Below, piece by piece: positions 24,934 through 35,195 of a stretch of DNA of 64,000 bases. The stretch comes from Batkoa obscura (lineage: Eukaryota > Entomophthoromycota > Entomophthoromycetes > Entomophthorales > Batkoaceae). The DNA lies in NCBI GenBank assembly GCA_030770535.1, contig JASVEC010000015.1, positions 806,001 through 870,000 of the forward strand. Direction: 5' to 3'. The first letter of the stretch is position 1. Each line of letters opens with the position of its first letter. A program made the position numbers and the translations under genes. Under the pieces are notes generated by a model. That model ran no database searches, had not been told where the DNA came from, and worked only from the letters and a program-made list of their open reading frames with translations.

Positions 24934-25399
24934 ATAGCTATAGCAAATCACATGCTTCCTATAGGGTTAGTTTAGACACAAGCCTTTTAGTATTTTATTC
25001 AAAATCTTATCATAATATCAATGTTTCGTATTTTTGATTTTATATACATTTAAAGTATATATTCAGAAATAATAATGGAATACCAATCAGCCTATAATAT
25101 TTTCACTGAAACATTTATAATGTTCCTAACACACTGACAAATACTTTTTGGGAAATTTGGATCTCAATGGGAGACATTTCGATTGGTTAAAAACAAAAAA
25201 TCTGCAAGTTTAGATAGGGAATTAACCACAATAAATAATAAGAAATATTGATATATATAATAAAATATCATGTTTTAAAAAAGTAGTGTTTTAAAGGATT
25301 TGCTTTTATAAAAAGTATTTTTCAACAATTTAAGATCTTATGGTTATAATTATATATACTTGTCTTTTTTATTTTAGTGATACTAAATCAACCTAAACA
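24934..25399. other. intergenic downstream of helicase
   Basis: AT-rich, non-coding; nothing recognised. Confidence 0.4.
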
Positions 25400-25505
25400 T
25401 ATGGGGATGTATTTTTTGGCTTTATCACTTTTTACATTTTTAAGTGCTATTTGAGTGGAAAGATTGTTAGTAAAATTCTTAAACACAAAAATACATTCCC
25501 ATATA
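25400..25505 (-). mobile_element. MITE-A copy
   Basis: Complete, with TATGGGGATGT and CATTCCCATA ends; the centre reads AGTGCT. Confidence 0.9.
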
Positions 25506-25735
25506 AAGCTTTTTATTTTGTTTTTTTATTTTAGTATTTGATTTATTACTAGATGTTTTTACTTTTAAAATAAATAAAAGGATGATTATGAAGAGTAATC
25601 TATATTTTATTTAGACTAGTAATACAAGCTATTTTTTTAAACCCATATAAAATATTTTACATAAAAATAATTTTATTATTTTAAGAAAATTAATTTTATT
25701 ATTAAAAATTTAATTAATACATATGATGGTGTGTT

Positions 25736-25837
25736 TATGGATATTTTTTTAGCTTCCATCCTTTTTCCGTTTTTCAAGCGCTATTTGAGGGGAAGATTAT
25801 TAATAAAATTCTTAAACAAAAAAATATATCCCCATAT
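25736..25837 (-). mobile_element. MITE-A copy
   Basis: Full length with a diverged left end (TATGGATAT) and right end ATCCCCATA; the AGCGCT centre is intact. Confidence 0.85.
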
Positions 25838-25847
25838 TATGTTATTA

Positions 25848-25849
<2 letters not shown>

Positions 25850-25893
<44 letters not shown>
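25850..25893. repeat. (TAT)n microsatellite
   Basis: About 14 uninterrupted TAT/ATT units between a MITE-A copy and an LTR-B copy. Confidence 0.9.
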
Positions 25894-25896
<3 letters not shown>

Positions 25897-25909
25897 TTCA
25901 TTTAGCTAA

Positions 25910-26370
25910 TGTCAAATCTGATACTCAGCAATTAGAGATAAAAGCAACTTTTGCTTGATTGACTAGTTGTAAGCCGAAAGGTCTTAGTTTATATAAATAA
26001 GACAGACTTGAATTATGAACAGTAGTATGTGATAGGCTACAGACTATGTAAGATAAACAGAATAGATAATATTACTGTAAAATCTACGTAAAATACTCTC
26101 AGGAAGGTTTAATAGTTTTACTAAAGGTACGACATCAAAGAATGATTCAATTAAAAAGCCTCAAATTATTATGAAGAACCTTTTTTATATTTCAACAAGT
26201 GTGGATATCAAAACGAGAAGATAGCATTCTTCGCAATGTGAAGTTAGAAATTCTTATACTAAATCAAAATAAGGGATTCTGAATTGTTCGTAAATGAACT
26301 TGAGAACACAACAACTTAAGTGATTGTTATGTTACAATCAATCATAGAGCTGACAAAGCGATATTTCATA
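25910..26370 (+). mobile_element. LTR-B solo LTR, older copy
   Basis: Starts TGTCAAATCTG and ends GATATTTCATA; about 460 bp and clearly diverged from subfamily 1. No matching flanks remain. Fossil element. Confidence 0.65.
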
Positions 26371-26418
26371 AAGCTTATATCTTATTTTTATTTTAATAAA
26401 AAATAAAGTCAAATAACT

Positions 26419-26525
26419 ATATGGGAATGTATTTTTGTATTCAAGAATTTTACTAATAATTTTTCCACTCAAATAGCACTTAGAAGATGGAAAAAGTGAT
26501 AAAGCCAAAAAAAGCATCCCCATAT
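26419..26525 (+). mobile_element. MITE-A copy
   Basis: Complete, with TATGGGAATG and CATCCCCATA ends; the centre reads AGCACT. The complementary strand is open across the element, as in several other copies. Confidence 0.9.
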
Positions 26526-27615
26526 ATAAAAATTAAGTTAAAAATATTTATAGTTAACTTTTATACTGTAGTATTAATTATCAATTTTTAACTATATTAT
26601 TATTGAAATTCAATTTAATTTTTTGTATCAGCTAACAAAGCTATTTTTAATAAAAAAAAGTTATTTTAAATAAGTAATAACCTGTAATTTAAAATTCAGG
26701 ACTTTTTATAAAATTTTATAAATTCAACTCTATATAGTTAAATGCGTAACTTTAAATATTTTGTTATTTTTTAAAAACTAATGACATTTAACTTACAACA
26801 ATTACATTATAAAAAAATAAAACTGTAAATTTTTAACATTGATAGTTTTTGAAAATAAGCTAAATATATAATTTGATCAGATTAGGTATTCAGGCAAGTT
26901 TAACTAGGATATAATTGAAAAAAGTATATAATTGAATGAATAAATGGAATTAGTAATTGAAGTTTGAATTTCGATAGAATACTCCAATTAAATACCAGTT
27001 TATTTTGCTTACCAAATGTTATTACAAAATCTTAATATGTACTTTATTCAGGTTTCTATCATAATATGGCTATGATACTTAATAAATCCGAAACTATTAC
27101 TTGTTCTCTAGCCATTTTATTTTAATAAAGTGGAAAAATTATTCTTTAATTTTTTTAAAGTCTATTCTTCGAATTTATTTACAATTGAATTTTTGGGTAT
27201 TACAGTTACTGCAACTCTATTGCGATCTAGATGATTACATATTTAAGAACAACTTTTTGTCAGAATTCTATGAAAATATTGATTGGGCTCTTAAAAACTA
27301 GATCAGCAAATGTGTGGCTCTAAAAGCAACGCAAATTAAATCGCAATAGAGCTTCAGCGGTATAATCTAAGAGTATTTTGGTTATATTTATATTATTCGC
27401 TATAAGAGCTAGATGATTTCTATTTAAATGTAAATTTATACTAAAAAATTATTTTTGAAAACTATGATAAAGTAATTCTTATTAATTTCCATTTATTTTT
27501 TTTCAATTACTTATTTAAGATCAATAAAAACCTACTTGATCCAGAACATCAACATAAAAATCAATAGTAAATTTCATAAAACTGAATCTCAAAATATTAC
27601 TTTTTAATATATTCA
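26526..27615. other. intergenic upstream of homeodomain gene
   Basis: AT-rich. 26880-27440 is less AT-rich than the TE islands and may include the 5' leader of the next gene. A 66-codon frame at 27101-27301 shows no motif and is not called. Confidence 0.4.
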
Positions 27616-28827
27616 ATGGTGGAAAACAATTTAGATAAGTTAGCCGATCATCAGCAAAGCTACCTTGAGAAATATCATAATTTTGATCCACGGCCTGATG
27701 CCAACAAAATAAAATGTATAGCTTCTGAGATTAAACTAACTGCCAAGGCAGTAAAAGCTTGGTTTGCAGCCAAAAACAAAGATAGTAAGCCGAGGAAAAA
27801 AGATAAAAAAGCAAGTAGTGAGACAAAAGATAGTAAATCAGCTACTGGACCGAACACCACTTTTAATAAAAATTTGATGAGATCACTTGGTATTAAGCAA
27901 GATCAATCAAATAGTAATATAGGTATCCCTACCCCACCTTCAAAGAATAACACTAACACTCCTACTCAACCTTCAACTAATAATATCAGTACTCCTATTT
28001 ATCCTTCAATTAACAATAATGTGTCAGTTCACTCACAATATTCAACATTAAATAGCGTAAATAATATCAGGCTACAAATACCAAATGATATGCAACATAG
28101 CAGTCATCCTATAAATGCAGTAAACCACTTTAGGGCACTTCACAATAATAACATAACAGGGCTCAATCTGGGACGAGAAAACGTATCCAATGGAAGTAAC
28201 ATAAATAAGCAACAACCATATCCAGTTCTAAATAATCCTCAACTAAATGAAAACCATAATTTCCAAGAGTCATATCATAGAAACATAAGTTCAAATCTTT
28301 CAGCTGTAAACTTTGTTCCTCAAAATACAAGGTTCGAGAATAATGCACAAATTAATGGGTTTCACGCTAATAGAGCAGCTGAAAAAACCTCATCTACTAA
28401 TCCTAATATAACAAACTCCTATATCCGTGAAGAAATGTTTAAAAATATAGGAATCAATCCACCAAAAGAAGAGCAATTAAATCATCAAGTTGAGCCGAAT
28501 GGTTCTAAACTTAGGGATATAAATAGTCAATTGCAGAATAAGATTTTAGGGGGTAATAAAATCTTGCTAGAAGATCAAGCACAAGAAAATCCAACAAAAA
28601 AGGAAGTTAAGGTTGAGAAATCATCATACCATTTTGGTGCTTCTAATTTCAATACCGGTTTCAAGTCAGTTGGTGAGGCATCTAGAGTTGAGATTGCATT
28701 TCATACGCTACTATCACCTAATCTAAATAAACAACAACTTATATTGCCTGACCTATCAACTATTAAGAGAGATACTAATTACAAGGGTTCCGATCCACAT
28801 TTATTTAAAATTACAAGGCCTTTATAA
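27616..28827 (+). CDS. divergent homeodomain protein
   Basis: Single exon, 403 residues. Residues 7-63 fit a homeodomain: QSYLEKYHNFDPRPD (helix 1), ASEIKLTAKAVKAWF (helices 2-3, with the WF pair at 49-50) and a basic tail KPRKKDKK. Homeodomain proteins are DNA-binding transcription regulators. The recognition helix reads WFAAKNKD where almost all homeodomains have WFQNRR; the invariant Asn that contacts adenine is Ala, so DNA binding may be altered or lost. The remaining 330 residues are low-complexity, rich in Asn, Gln, Ser, Thr and Pro with TPT/STPI repeats, as in disordered activation regions. The ATG at 27616 is the first in frame. A neighbouring partner gene that would suggest a mating locus is not seen. 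Confidence 0.75.
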   Translation: MVENNLDKLADHQQSYLEKYHNFDPRPDANKIKCIASEIKLTAKAVKAWFAAKNKDSKPRKKDKKASSETKDSKSATGPNTTFNKNLMRSLGIKQDQSNSNIGIPTPPSKNNTNTPTQPSTNNISTPIYPSINNNVSVHSQYSTLNSVNNIRLQIPNDMQHSSHPINAVNHFRALHNNNITGLNLGRENVSNGSNINKQQPYPVLNNPQLNENHNFQESYHRNISSNLSAVNFVPQNTRFENNAQINGFHANRAAEKTSSTNPNITNSYIREEMFKNIGINPPKEEQLNHQVEPNGSKLRDINSQLQNKILGGNKILLEDQAQENPTKKEVKVEKSSYHFGASNFNTGFKSVGEASRVEIAFHTLLSPNLNKQQLILPDLSTIKRDTNYKGSDPHLFKITRPL

Positions 28828-30427
28828 ACTTTTAACTTTTAAAAAGTCATGTTATTGTATAAATTCTCTAAACTTATTTCTAAATGTGTTTCTTTCCAAA
28901 TCCTTTTTCTTTTTTTCTAAAATTATATTTTTGTTTTTTGAACCTTTTTTAATTAAGCCTATAGTTCTTGATCAAATTATTCCAGATTTAGAATTCATTT
29001 TATATTAAATTTATATTAAGAAATAAGGTACAATAAAACGATAGGATCTAAAAATAAACAGGGATTTTTCTATTTACTATCTTTATCTTTTTAGCTATAC
29101 TAATTAATTGGACATATTTCGTTAAAATTGTGTTGCCTTAATTAGCACTTTATAGCTTAGTTTATGAGAATATTAGTAACGTATCTTTAAAATAAGACTA
29201 TTGTTTATGCAAATTAGGCTTTATATATTGTTGTATTCAATCAAATTTATCAAAGCTTCAATTAAATTCAACTTTTACTGCTATCTTATTCCTTAGTTAA
29301 AAATAGTTCTAATAATAAAGTTAAAGTAAACGTAACCTTGTATTAAGTATGACTTTTATTCCAAAAGAATAAACAGCCATTTGGTTCAGTAGATATACTC
29401 AAGCTATTATAACAGTTGTAATTCATATATAAGTAACCTAGGTCGATAAATTCCAACATCAATCTATTTAATACAATATAAATAAAATATCAGATTTAGT
29501 AGAACCTAATTGTAATGGATAGAAGGAAACATTTAGTTTAACGTTTCAATTGTGGTTTTATGAACTATTTATTTGATGAAATAGATTAGATTTCTACTGA
29601 ATTCATACTTTAATTGAAATACAATGATAAATTGCTATAAATAAACCCGAGGTTACTTACCAACCATAGAACTTAACCACTATGCAAAGTTAACAAATAC
29701 TTATTATATTTCATTTATTATTTTTAGTAACTCTTTCAGGAATCTAATCTTGCTCAAAAAACATTTTATTCTGATTAATAGAACAAAATGTGCAATAATA
29801 TTAAATTTATTAACTTGTTTTTGTCTAAACTTCTATTTATAAATAGAAGTTTTTTAAATTATGCTATCCTTTTGTTCCAGTTATAAAAATGTTTACAAAC
29901 TTAGGCCAGACGATTATATTTTATCCTTTAATGTGATTGACTTTAATTAGCTAGTAGTAATAAACTCTTGGCTTCTTTACGTTATAATATTAAATAATAT
30001 AATGCATATAAATATAGTAAATTTACAGAAATATGCACTGTGTTGCTTCTATAATTTAATTACAACTATTTAAAACAGCTTTATAAAAAACTAAGCAAAT
30101 ATTGAAAAATATCAAAAGATGTTAATTTTCAAAATATAGTTACCATTCACCATACCGCTTTTTACATCTTTGGTCGTAATTCATGCACCTATTTTGATAC
30201 ATTTTTATTATTAGTTGCATTTTTTAGCATTGATTTATATTTTGTAACAAGATAGTATTATATTATAGAACTTGTCTAGATTTGAACATGTTTTTTATAA
30301 ATACACAGCTTGTTTTGTTTAAAATATGTATTTTTTTTTAAAAATATCCAGCTTTAATAAAACATGTAGCTTTAAATATAGTATTATAAAAGTTTAAAAC
30401 TGTTTAGTAGCTTTTTATAAATATATT
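28828..30427. other. 1.6-kb intergenic, nothing recognised
   Basis: No open frame of interest on either strand and no MITE-A or LTR-B copy, unlike the surrounding AT DNA. It contains a perfect 26-bp palindrome at 29827-29852. Confidence 0.4.
29827..29852. repeat. perfect 26-bp palindrome
   Basis: AAACTTCTATTTA followed directly by its reverse complement, with no loop. It could form a cruciform or, if transcribed, a hairpin. Confidence 0.85.
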
Positions 30428-30509
30428 AAAACTTTTACTAATAATTATTCTACTCAAATAGTACTTGAAAAATGGAAAAAATGATGAAAGCAAAGAAAAC
30501 ATCCTATAT
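30428..30509 (+). mobile_element. MITE-A fragment, left end missing
   Basis: Core and right half only, ending ACATCCTATA. Confidence 0.7.
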
Positions 30510-30684
30510 TTTAAGCAAAAAAAAACAATTAGCTAATTTTGATCTTTTTCTAAAATTTAACCTTAAACTTGGAATTTCAGCTTTTTAAGTAGGATTTAAT
30601 TAAATAGAAATAAATAAATAATATAAAATTCATATTTTAAAAACGTTAAAAATAATAATTAATAACTTGAATAAAATTAAATAA

Positions 30685-30786
30685 TAGAGATGTTTTTTTG
30701 GCTTCTTTACTCTTTCTATCCTTTAAGCGCTATTTGAGTGGAAAAACTATTAACAAAATTCTCAAACACAAAAATACATCCTCTAA
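30685..30786 (-). mobile_element. MITE-A copy
   Basis: Complete, with TAGAGATGT and ACATCCTCTA ends and an intact AGCGCT centre. Confidence 0.85.
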
Positions 30787-31290
30787 TAGTAATTGTTCTA
30801 TTTTGAAGTATTTTATTAAGCTATTTTAAACATGTTATTTTTTAGAAAGTAAACTATATATTACTTAAATATGTTTATTTATTTCATATATTATTTTATA
30901 AAATTATAGCACACTAAAGTATAATTATTAAAAATTAAGCAAAAACAACAACAAAATATGGGGTTGTCTGAATTAGTTTCATTATTTTATCCAATTTTTG
31001 AAAAATTTTGTATTTTAAAAACTTCGCTTAAAATTCTATAAAATCACATCTTTTATTAAAACAAAAGTACCCAAACACAGTTCTAAATCATTCTATTATA
31101 GCTCATACTGTAAGTTAGTTGAATTTCTACTAGATCTTAAATACATATTCTTATAAAGCTTAATTGAGAAATATTTATTATCAACCGCTTTATAACCAAC
31201 ATTGTAGATTTATTATCAAATAAATAAACTATTTTAATGTTATAATTACATTATTAATATATTGCCAAGTTAATAAATAGCTGCATGGGA

Positions 31291-31328
31291 GGGAGTGGTT
31301 AGCCCCAAAACTATAATTAACCATCCCT
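31291..31328. repeat. small hairpin inside Tx1
   Basis: GGGAGTGGTTA and TAACCATCCC form an imperfect stem (one bulged base) around a 16-base loop, 80-120 bp past the stop of the Tx1 gene. The equivalent part of the relic at 34560-35195 lacks about 35-45 bp here, so it is an insertion in this copy or a loss in the other. Confidence 0.55.
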
Positions 31329-31410
31329 ATATAGTACAAGTAATAATAGTTTTTACATATTATTACAGTTACTTGTTCTTTGACTATTTATTAACTTAGA
31401 TATTAATAAC

Positions 31411-33114
31411 TTAAGTAATCCTAACATTTAACAATCTATTTCTATCATTCAACAAACTACTTACTTGCTTAGTAAATATCGAAAATTTTAAATTCTCTGT
31501 TATCTTCGTAAGGTAAGCTGGGATCGATCTTTTAATTTTTCTGTTTTCTATAGACTCTATAACTTTAATTGGGACTATATCGCTTTTTTTTGATGTATCA
31601 GATACTGGATAACAATGTAGTTTATTGTTATGTTTAATAAAGTGTAAATACTTCTTAATGCCCTGCATCTCTATTATTCTTTTTGTATTTTTGTTTCTTT
31701 TATACTTTTTAAAAATTATATCTGTTTTCCCATTATTAACAGTCGAGTTATTAATTTTATTATGCTCGCAAATAAAAGCCTCAAATCTTGAAATTAATTG
31801 ATCGATATCTTCTATTTTACCTAACGCTTCAAAACTACTTTTCCATTTTGAAAGGTTTCCAAAATGTCCATCAACTATACTTTTTCCATGATGCTCAGCA
31901 AAAAAATTAAGATTAACATTCAAACTACTATTTATTTTATGAATTTCTTTAAACATATAGTGTAGAAACTCTTGGGATCTAAAATGATTTCCTGTATCTG
32001 CCCATATATTAATTTTTGTAAACTTTTTAAATAGAAGCTCTGTAGAGATTAAATCGATTAAACAATCTCCTGCATATGCTGAATCATGATTCAATATTTC
32101 AGATAAATAATCAAAGTAAACTTTGCCTATTGTTTTATCATCTTTTAAATATAATACACCAAAACCTAATACTGATATAGCTTGTTTATTATAATGATCT
32201 AGATTTATTGAATCTGGTCTTGTCCCTATTTCCATATTTTGTTTGAAATCTAAAACTATTATACAACTTTTGTTATTTAATTTTTTGATAGTTTCATTAA
32301 ATGTGTTTTTTTGAGTATCAACACAGAATTTATGTAATTTGTATAATTTTTCTTCTTCGTTGAAAATTTCTTGTATCTCTGCTTTGTTTTTTGCTGTATT
32401 TATTTTATTTTCAAATAACTTTTTTCTAACTGTATACTGGGTACATATATTACATAGATCCGTTTTTCTTGCTGGATTTTTGAAATTAGTTGGTATATAT
32501 TTAAAGAACGTTGACCTAGCTACTGCTTTATCTCTTAGATCATTCAAATATTTACTATATATCATTCTTCTACTTTTATTTAATATATATATATTATCTG
32601 ATGAATATTTACTATCGTTACTTTTTTTATTAAATCTTGATGAAATAGTTGAATCATTTAGTAAATATTGTATGATAGTTTCAATTTGGTCATCTTTAAT
32701 TTTTTTTGTATTTTTAATAATAGGTTTTAATGTTGATATTTTATTATTATTACTTGTTTTTGAATAATCGTATTGATTTCTATTTATATTAAACCCAAAA
32801 CTCTTACATTCATCAAAAGAATATACTGAAGCTATAGTTGATAATAACGCTACTTGCTGACTTTTGTTTCCTGTTTCCCTTAAAGCACTAATTTTATACA
32901 TTACTTGATTAAGTTTATTATTATCGATAGTAAACTTTGATAATATATCTTTTCTTTGTTTTGTTTTATTATAAAATTCCATAAACCTTGGGTTGTTATA
33001 AGTAGCTCTTAAAATTGATGTAAATGAATTACAATGTTTATATTGTGTACTCCTCCCTATTGTATTGAAGTTTTCAAAAATTCCATTTCGAAGTTTAGTT
33101 ATGAAAGTTTGCAT
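31411..33114 (-). CDS. Tx1 DDE/D-type transposase (probable)
   Basis: 567 residues, no intron, lying between the inverted ends of Tx1. The N-terminal half is basic and Asn/Lys-rich and includes a likely helix-turn-helix stretch (about 183-208, ending ARSTFFKYIP), followed by a Cys pair KTDLCNIC (C221, C224). The C-terminal half has the acidic residues expected of an RNase H-fold transposase: IIVLDFKQNM (D289), INIWADTGNHFRS (D373) and FFAEHHGKSIVDGHFG (E407 with H409-G410-K411 and D415). I read D289/D373/E407 (or D415) as the catalytic triad; this is inference from spacing and pattern. Part of the same protein is encoded in the relic at 48567-48720, supporting a multicopy element gene. I cannot place it in Tc1/mariner, hAT, MULE or another standard superfamily by eye. 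Confidence 0.8.
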   Translation of the reverse strand: MQTFITKLRNGIFENFNTIGRSTQYKHCNSFTSILRATYNNPRFMEFYNKTKQRKDILSKFTIDNNKLNQVMYKISALRETGNKSQQVALLSTIASVYSFDECKSFGFNINRNQYDYSKTSNNNKISTLKPIIKNTKKIKDDQIETIIQYLLNDSTISSRFNKKSNDSKYSSDNIYILNKSRRMIYSKYLNDLRDKAVARSTFFKYIPTNFKNPARKTDLCNICTQYTVRKKLFENKINTAKNKAEIQEIFNEEEKLYKLHKFCVDTQKNTFNETIKKLNNKSCIIVLDFKQNMEIGTRPDSINLDHYNKQAISVLGFGVLYLKDDKTIGKVYFDYLSEILNHDSAYAGDCLIDLISTELLFKKFTKINIWADTGNHFRSQEFLHYMFKEIHKINSSLNVNLNFFAEHHGKSIVDGHFGNLSKWKSSFEALGKIEDIDQLISRFEAFICEHNKINNSTVNNGKTDIIFKKYKRNKNTKRIIEMQGIKKYLHFIKHNNKLHCYPVSDTSKKSDIVPIKVIESIENRKIKRSIPAYLTKITENLKFSIFTKQVSSLLNDRNRLLNVRIT

Positions 33115-33399
33115 TTTATTTTTATTTCAACAAAAAATAAAGTCAAATAAGTGTATTTATATAATTATATAATCATATAGTTATATATTATATATCTGTT
33201 AAATATCTAACAGAACTAACATAAAATATATAGTTAGGAAAATTAGCTATTTAAGAAAAGGAAACAATTAAAATAAGTTTTAAATAGAGACATTTAATTT
33301 TAGGCTTTTTAGATTTAACCGTTATATTGAACACAAACTTGGAATTTTAAATTTGGATTAATTTCTAAGTAGATTCTGAAACCAATTAGGACAGCCCCA

Positions 33400-33503
33400 T
33401 ATGGGAATGTATTTTTATGTTTGAGAATTTCATTAATAATTTTTCCACTCAAATAGCACTTAGAAGATGGAAAAAGTGATAAAGCCAAAAAAATATCACC
33501 ATA
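33400..33503 (+). mobile_element. MITE-A copy abutting Tx1
   Basis: Complete, with TATGGGAATG left end; its first TA is also the last TA of Tx1. The right end (ATATCACCATA) runs straight into the next MITE-A. Confidence 0.88.
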
Positions 33504-33606
33504 TGAGAGTGTCTTTTTTGACTTCATTATTTTTTCTATTTTTTAAGCGCCATTTAAGCGGAAAATTTGTTGGTAAAATTCTTAAACACAAAAATACATC
33601 CCCATA
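33502..33606 (-). mobile_element. MITE-A copy, third in a row
   Basis: Complete, with TATGAGAGTG and CATCCCCATA ends, sharing TA with the previous copy and in the opposite orientation; AGCGCC centre. Confidence 0.88.
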
Positions 33607-33814
33607 TAACAAAACATAAAGCTATACTAATAATAGTAAAAATTATCTTAGAATAAAAAGCTGAAGATAAAAATAAAGTTTAAAATTTAATCATATAATA
33701 AAACATTATATTTTAAAATAAGGAGAACTATTATATACAGCATTATAGTCCTAAATGAAGCTAATATTTAATAAATTTTAAGTTATATAATTAAAATAAA
33801 CTTTAATTTATAAG

Positions 33815-34245
33815 TGTGAAAGTCAATGCCCAGTGGTTGGAGCTTGAAGCAGTTTTTGTTTATTCAGCTAACTATAAATTGAAAAGTTTTAATTTACATA
33901 ACTAATACAGACTTAGATTAATAAAAATTATATACAATAAACTACAAACTGTATAATATGAATAAAATAGAAAATACTCTTATAAAATTTATATAAAATA
34001 TATTAAGTAATATTCAATAACTATTAAAAAGTATAATATTAAGAAATAGCTTAAAAAGCTTTAAATTACTGTGTTAAAAAAAATTATGCTTTAATTAGGT
34101 AGGTATATATAAAAAACATGATGATAGTTATTTTTTATTATAATTGCTAAATATAAACACCAAAATGTAAAGATTCTCGTAGCAAATTTAAATAAAAAAC
34201 TCTAAATTATTTATAACTGAATTTGAAAACATGAAAACCCTCAAT
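33815..34245 (+). mobile_element. LTR-B relic, heavily diverged
   Basis: Starts TGTGAAAGTCAATGCCCAGTGGTTGG and can be followed through the middle of the LTR; the right end is no longer clear. The oldest-looking subfamily. Fossil element. Confidence 0.5.
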
Positions 34246-34277
34246 GAGGAAACTAGTCAAAGTTAATTAAATTTATT

Positions 34278-34376
34278 ACATGAGGATGCGTTTTTGTGTT
34301 TAACAATTTTATCAACAATTTTTTCACTCAAGTAGCACTTAAAAGATGGAAAAAGTAATGAAGCCAAAAAAAATCT
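34278..34376 (+). mobile_element. MITE-A copy, right end decayed
   Basis: Left end TACATGAGGATG; core normal with AGCACT centre; the right end fades after GAAGCCAAAAAAAATCTAT. Confidence 0.78.
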
Positions 34377-34559
34377 ATAAAATAAATAGTAGTTTAAATT
34401 TAAATTTTTTTACTGAGTATTATAAAAAATATATACCAATAGACATTTTAAAATCTTTTATAATAAAAAAGTAGCTTTGAAACATTAAGTAAAATAAAAA
34501 ATACTAATTAATTTATTTCAAAATTTGATATTTTTATTACAAACATAATAATAAATTAG

Positions 34560-35195
34560 CAAAACTTAATATAATTCTAATTGAAATTATAGAGTTTATA
34601 AAAAACGAAAAAATTGAAAAACTAATCCCAGTTTACCTTATAAAAATAGCAGAAAATTTGAAAGTTTTGATATTTACTAAGTAGTTTATTAAATGATAAA
34701 GGCCAATTATTAATGGCTAAGTTAATGGATAGTTAAAAATCAAGTAGTTGTAATAGTAAACAGAAGTTATTATCATATTGCTTATATTATATAAGTATAG
34801 TTATTTATTAACTTAGTAGTATACCAATAATGTAATTATAACATTAGGATAGTTTATTTATTTAATAACAAATCTGCAATGTTGGTTATAAAGTAGCTAA
34901 TAATAAATATTTTTTCAATAGAATTTTATGAAAATATGTATTTACTTACATACTAAAACTTTGATTAATATCAATATATAGGTTATATTATTAAAAGCCT
35001 TGCTAACCCAAGAATTTCTACTAAGTTTAGTAGAAATTCTGCTGATTTATACAAATTATAATAAAATAATTTGAAACTGTGTCAGATACTTTTGCCTTTT
35101 AATAAAAAATTTCTTATAGAATTTTAAGCAAGTTTTTAAAGTATATAGAGTATTTAAAATGGACGAAAAATGAGATCAATTTGGACATCCCCATA
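34560..35195 (+). mobile_element. Tx1 relic, 3' part only
   Basis: Matches the last ~45 codons of the Tx1 gene (starting at a VIES-like IIEFIKNEKIEKLIP stretch, read plus) and then the 3' non-coding part to the terminal repeat GGACATCCCCATA at 35195. The 5' part is missing. The coding stretch has stops and is dead. A perfect 30-bp hairpin at 35011-35040 lies in its subterminal region. Confidence 0.78.
35011..35040. repeat. 30-bp perfect hairpin in Tx1 relic
   Basis: AGAATTTCTACTAA, loop GT, then its exact reverse complement. The full copy of Tx1 retains only one arm-like segment (GAATTTCTACTAG near 31120). Confidence 0.8.

Larger units (their letters stand above)
30957..33401 (-). mobile_element. 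Tx1, apparently complete DNA transposon, 2.45 kb
   Basis: Left end TATGGGGTTGTCTGAATTAG; right end, read inward, TATGGGGCTGTCCTAATTGG: imperfect terminal inverted repeats of about 25 bp. The ends were confirmed by alignment with the relics at 34560-35195 and 47916-48968, which stop at the same bases. It carries one intact gene (31411-33114). The first ~45 bp of the left end (TTTCATTATTTTATCC and onward) also match MITE-A, linking the two. The TA duplication is inferred from MITE-A. Its right end directly abuts a MITE-A copy that shares the TA. The superfamily could not be assigned. Confidence 0.85.

Noticed and set aside
26338-26523. Recurrent ~35-codon peptide (MGMxFLAxSxFPSxK...) open through several MITE-A copies, also at 33315-33527 and 53740-53943
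   Set aside because: The element is about 104 bp and stop-poor in one frame, so openness is expected by descent. Other copies are closed, and frames run on into random flank.
27101-27301. 66-codon frame upstream of the homeodomain gene
   Set aside because: Hydrophobic low-complexity translation without any domain; frames of this size occur often by chance here.
32339-32767. 142-codon frame antisense to the Tx1 gene
   Set aside because: Hydrophobic Leu/Ile/Phe-rich shadow of the Lys/Asn-rich transposase codons on the other strand.
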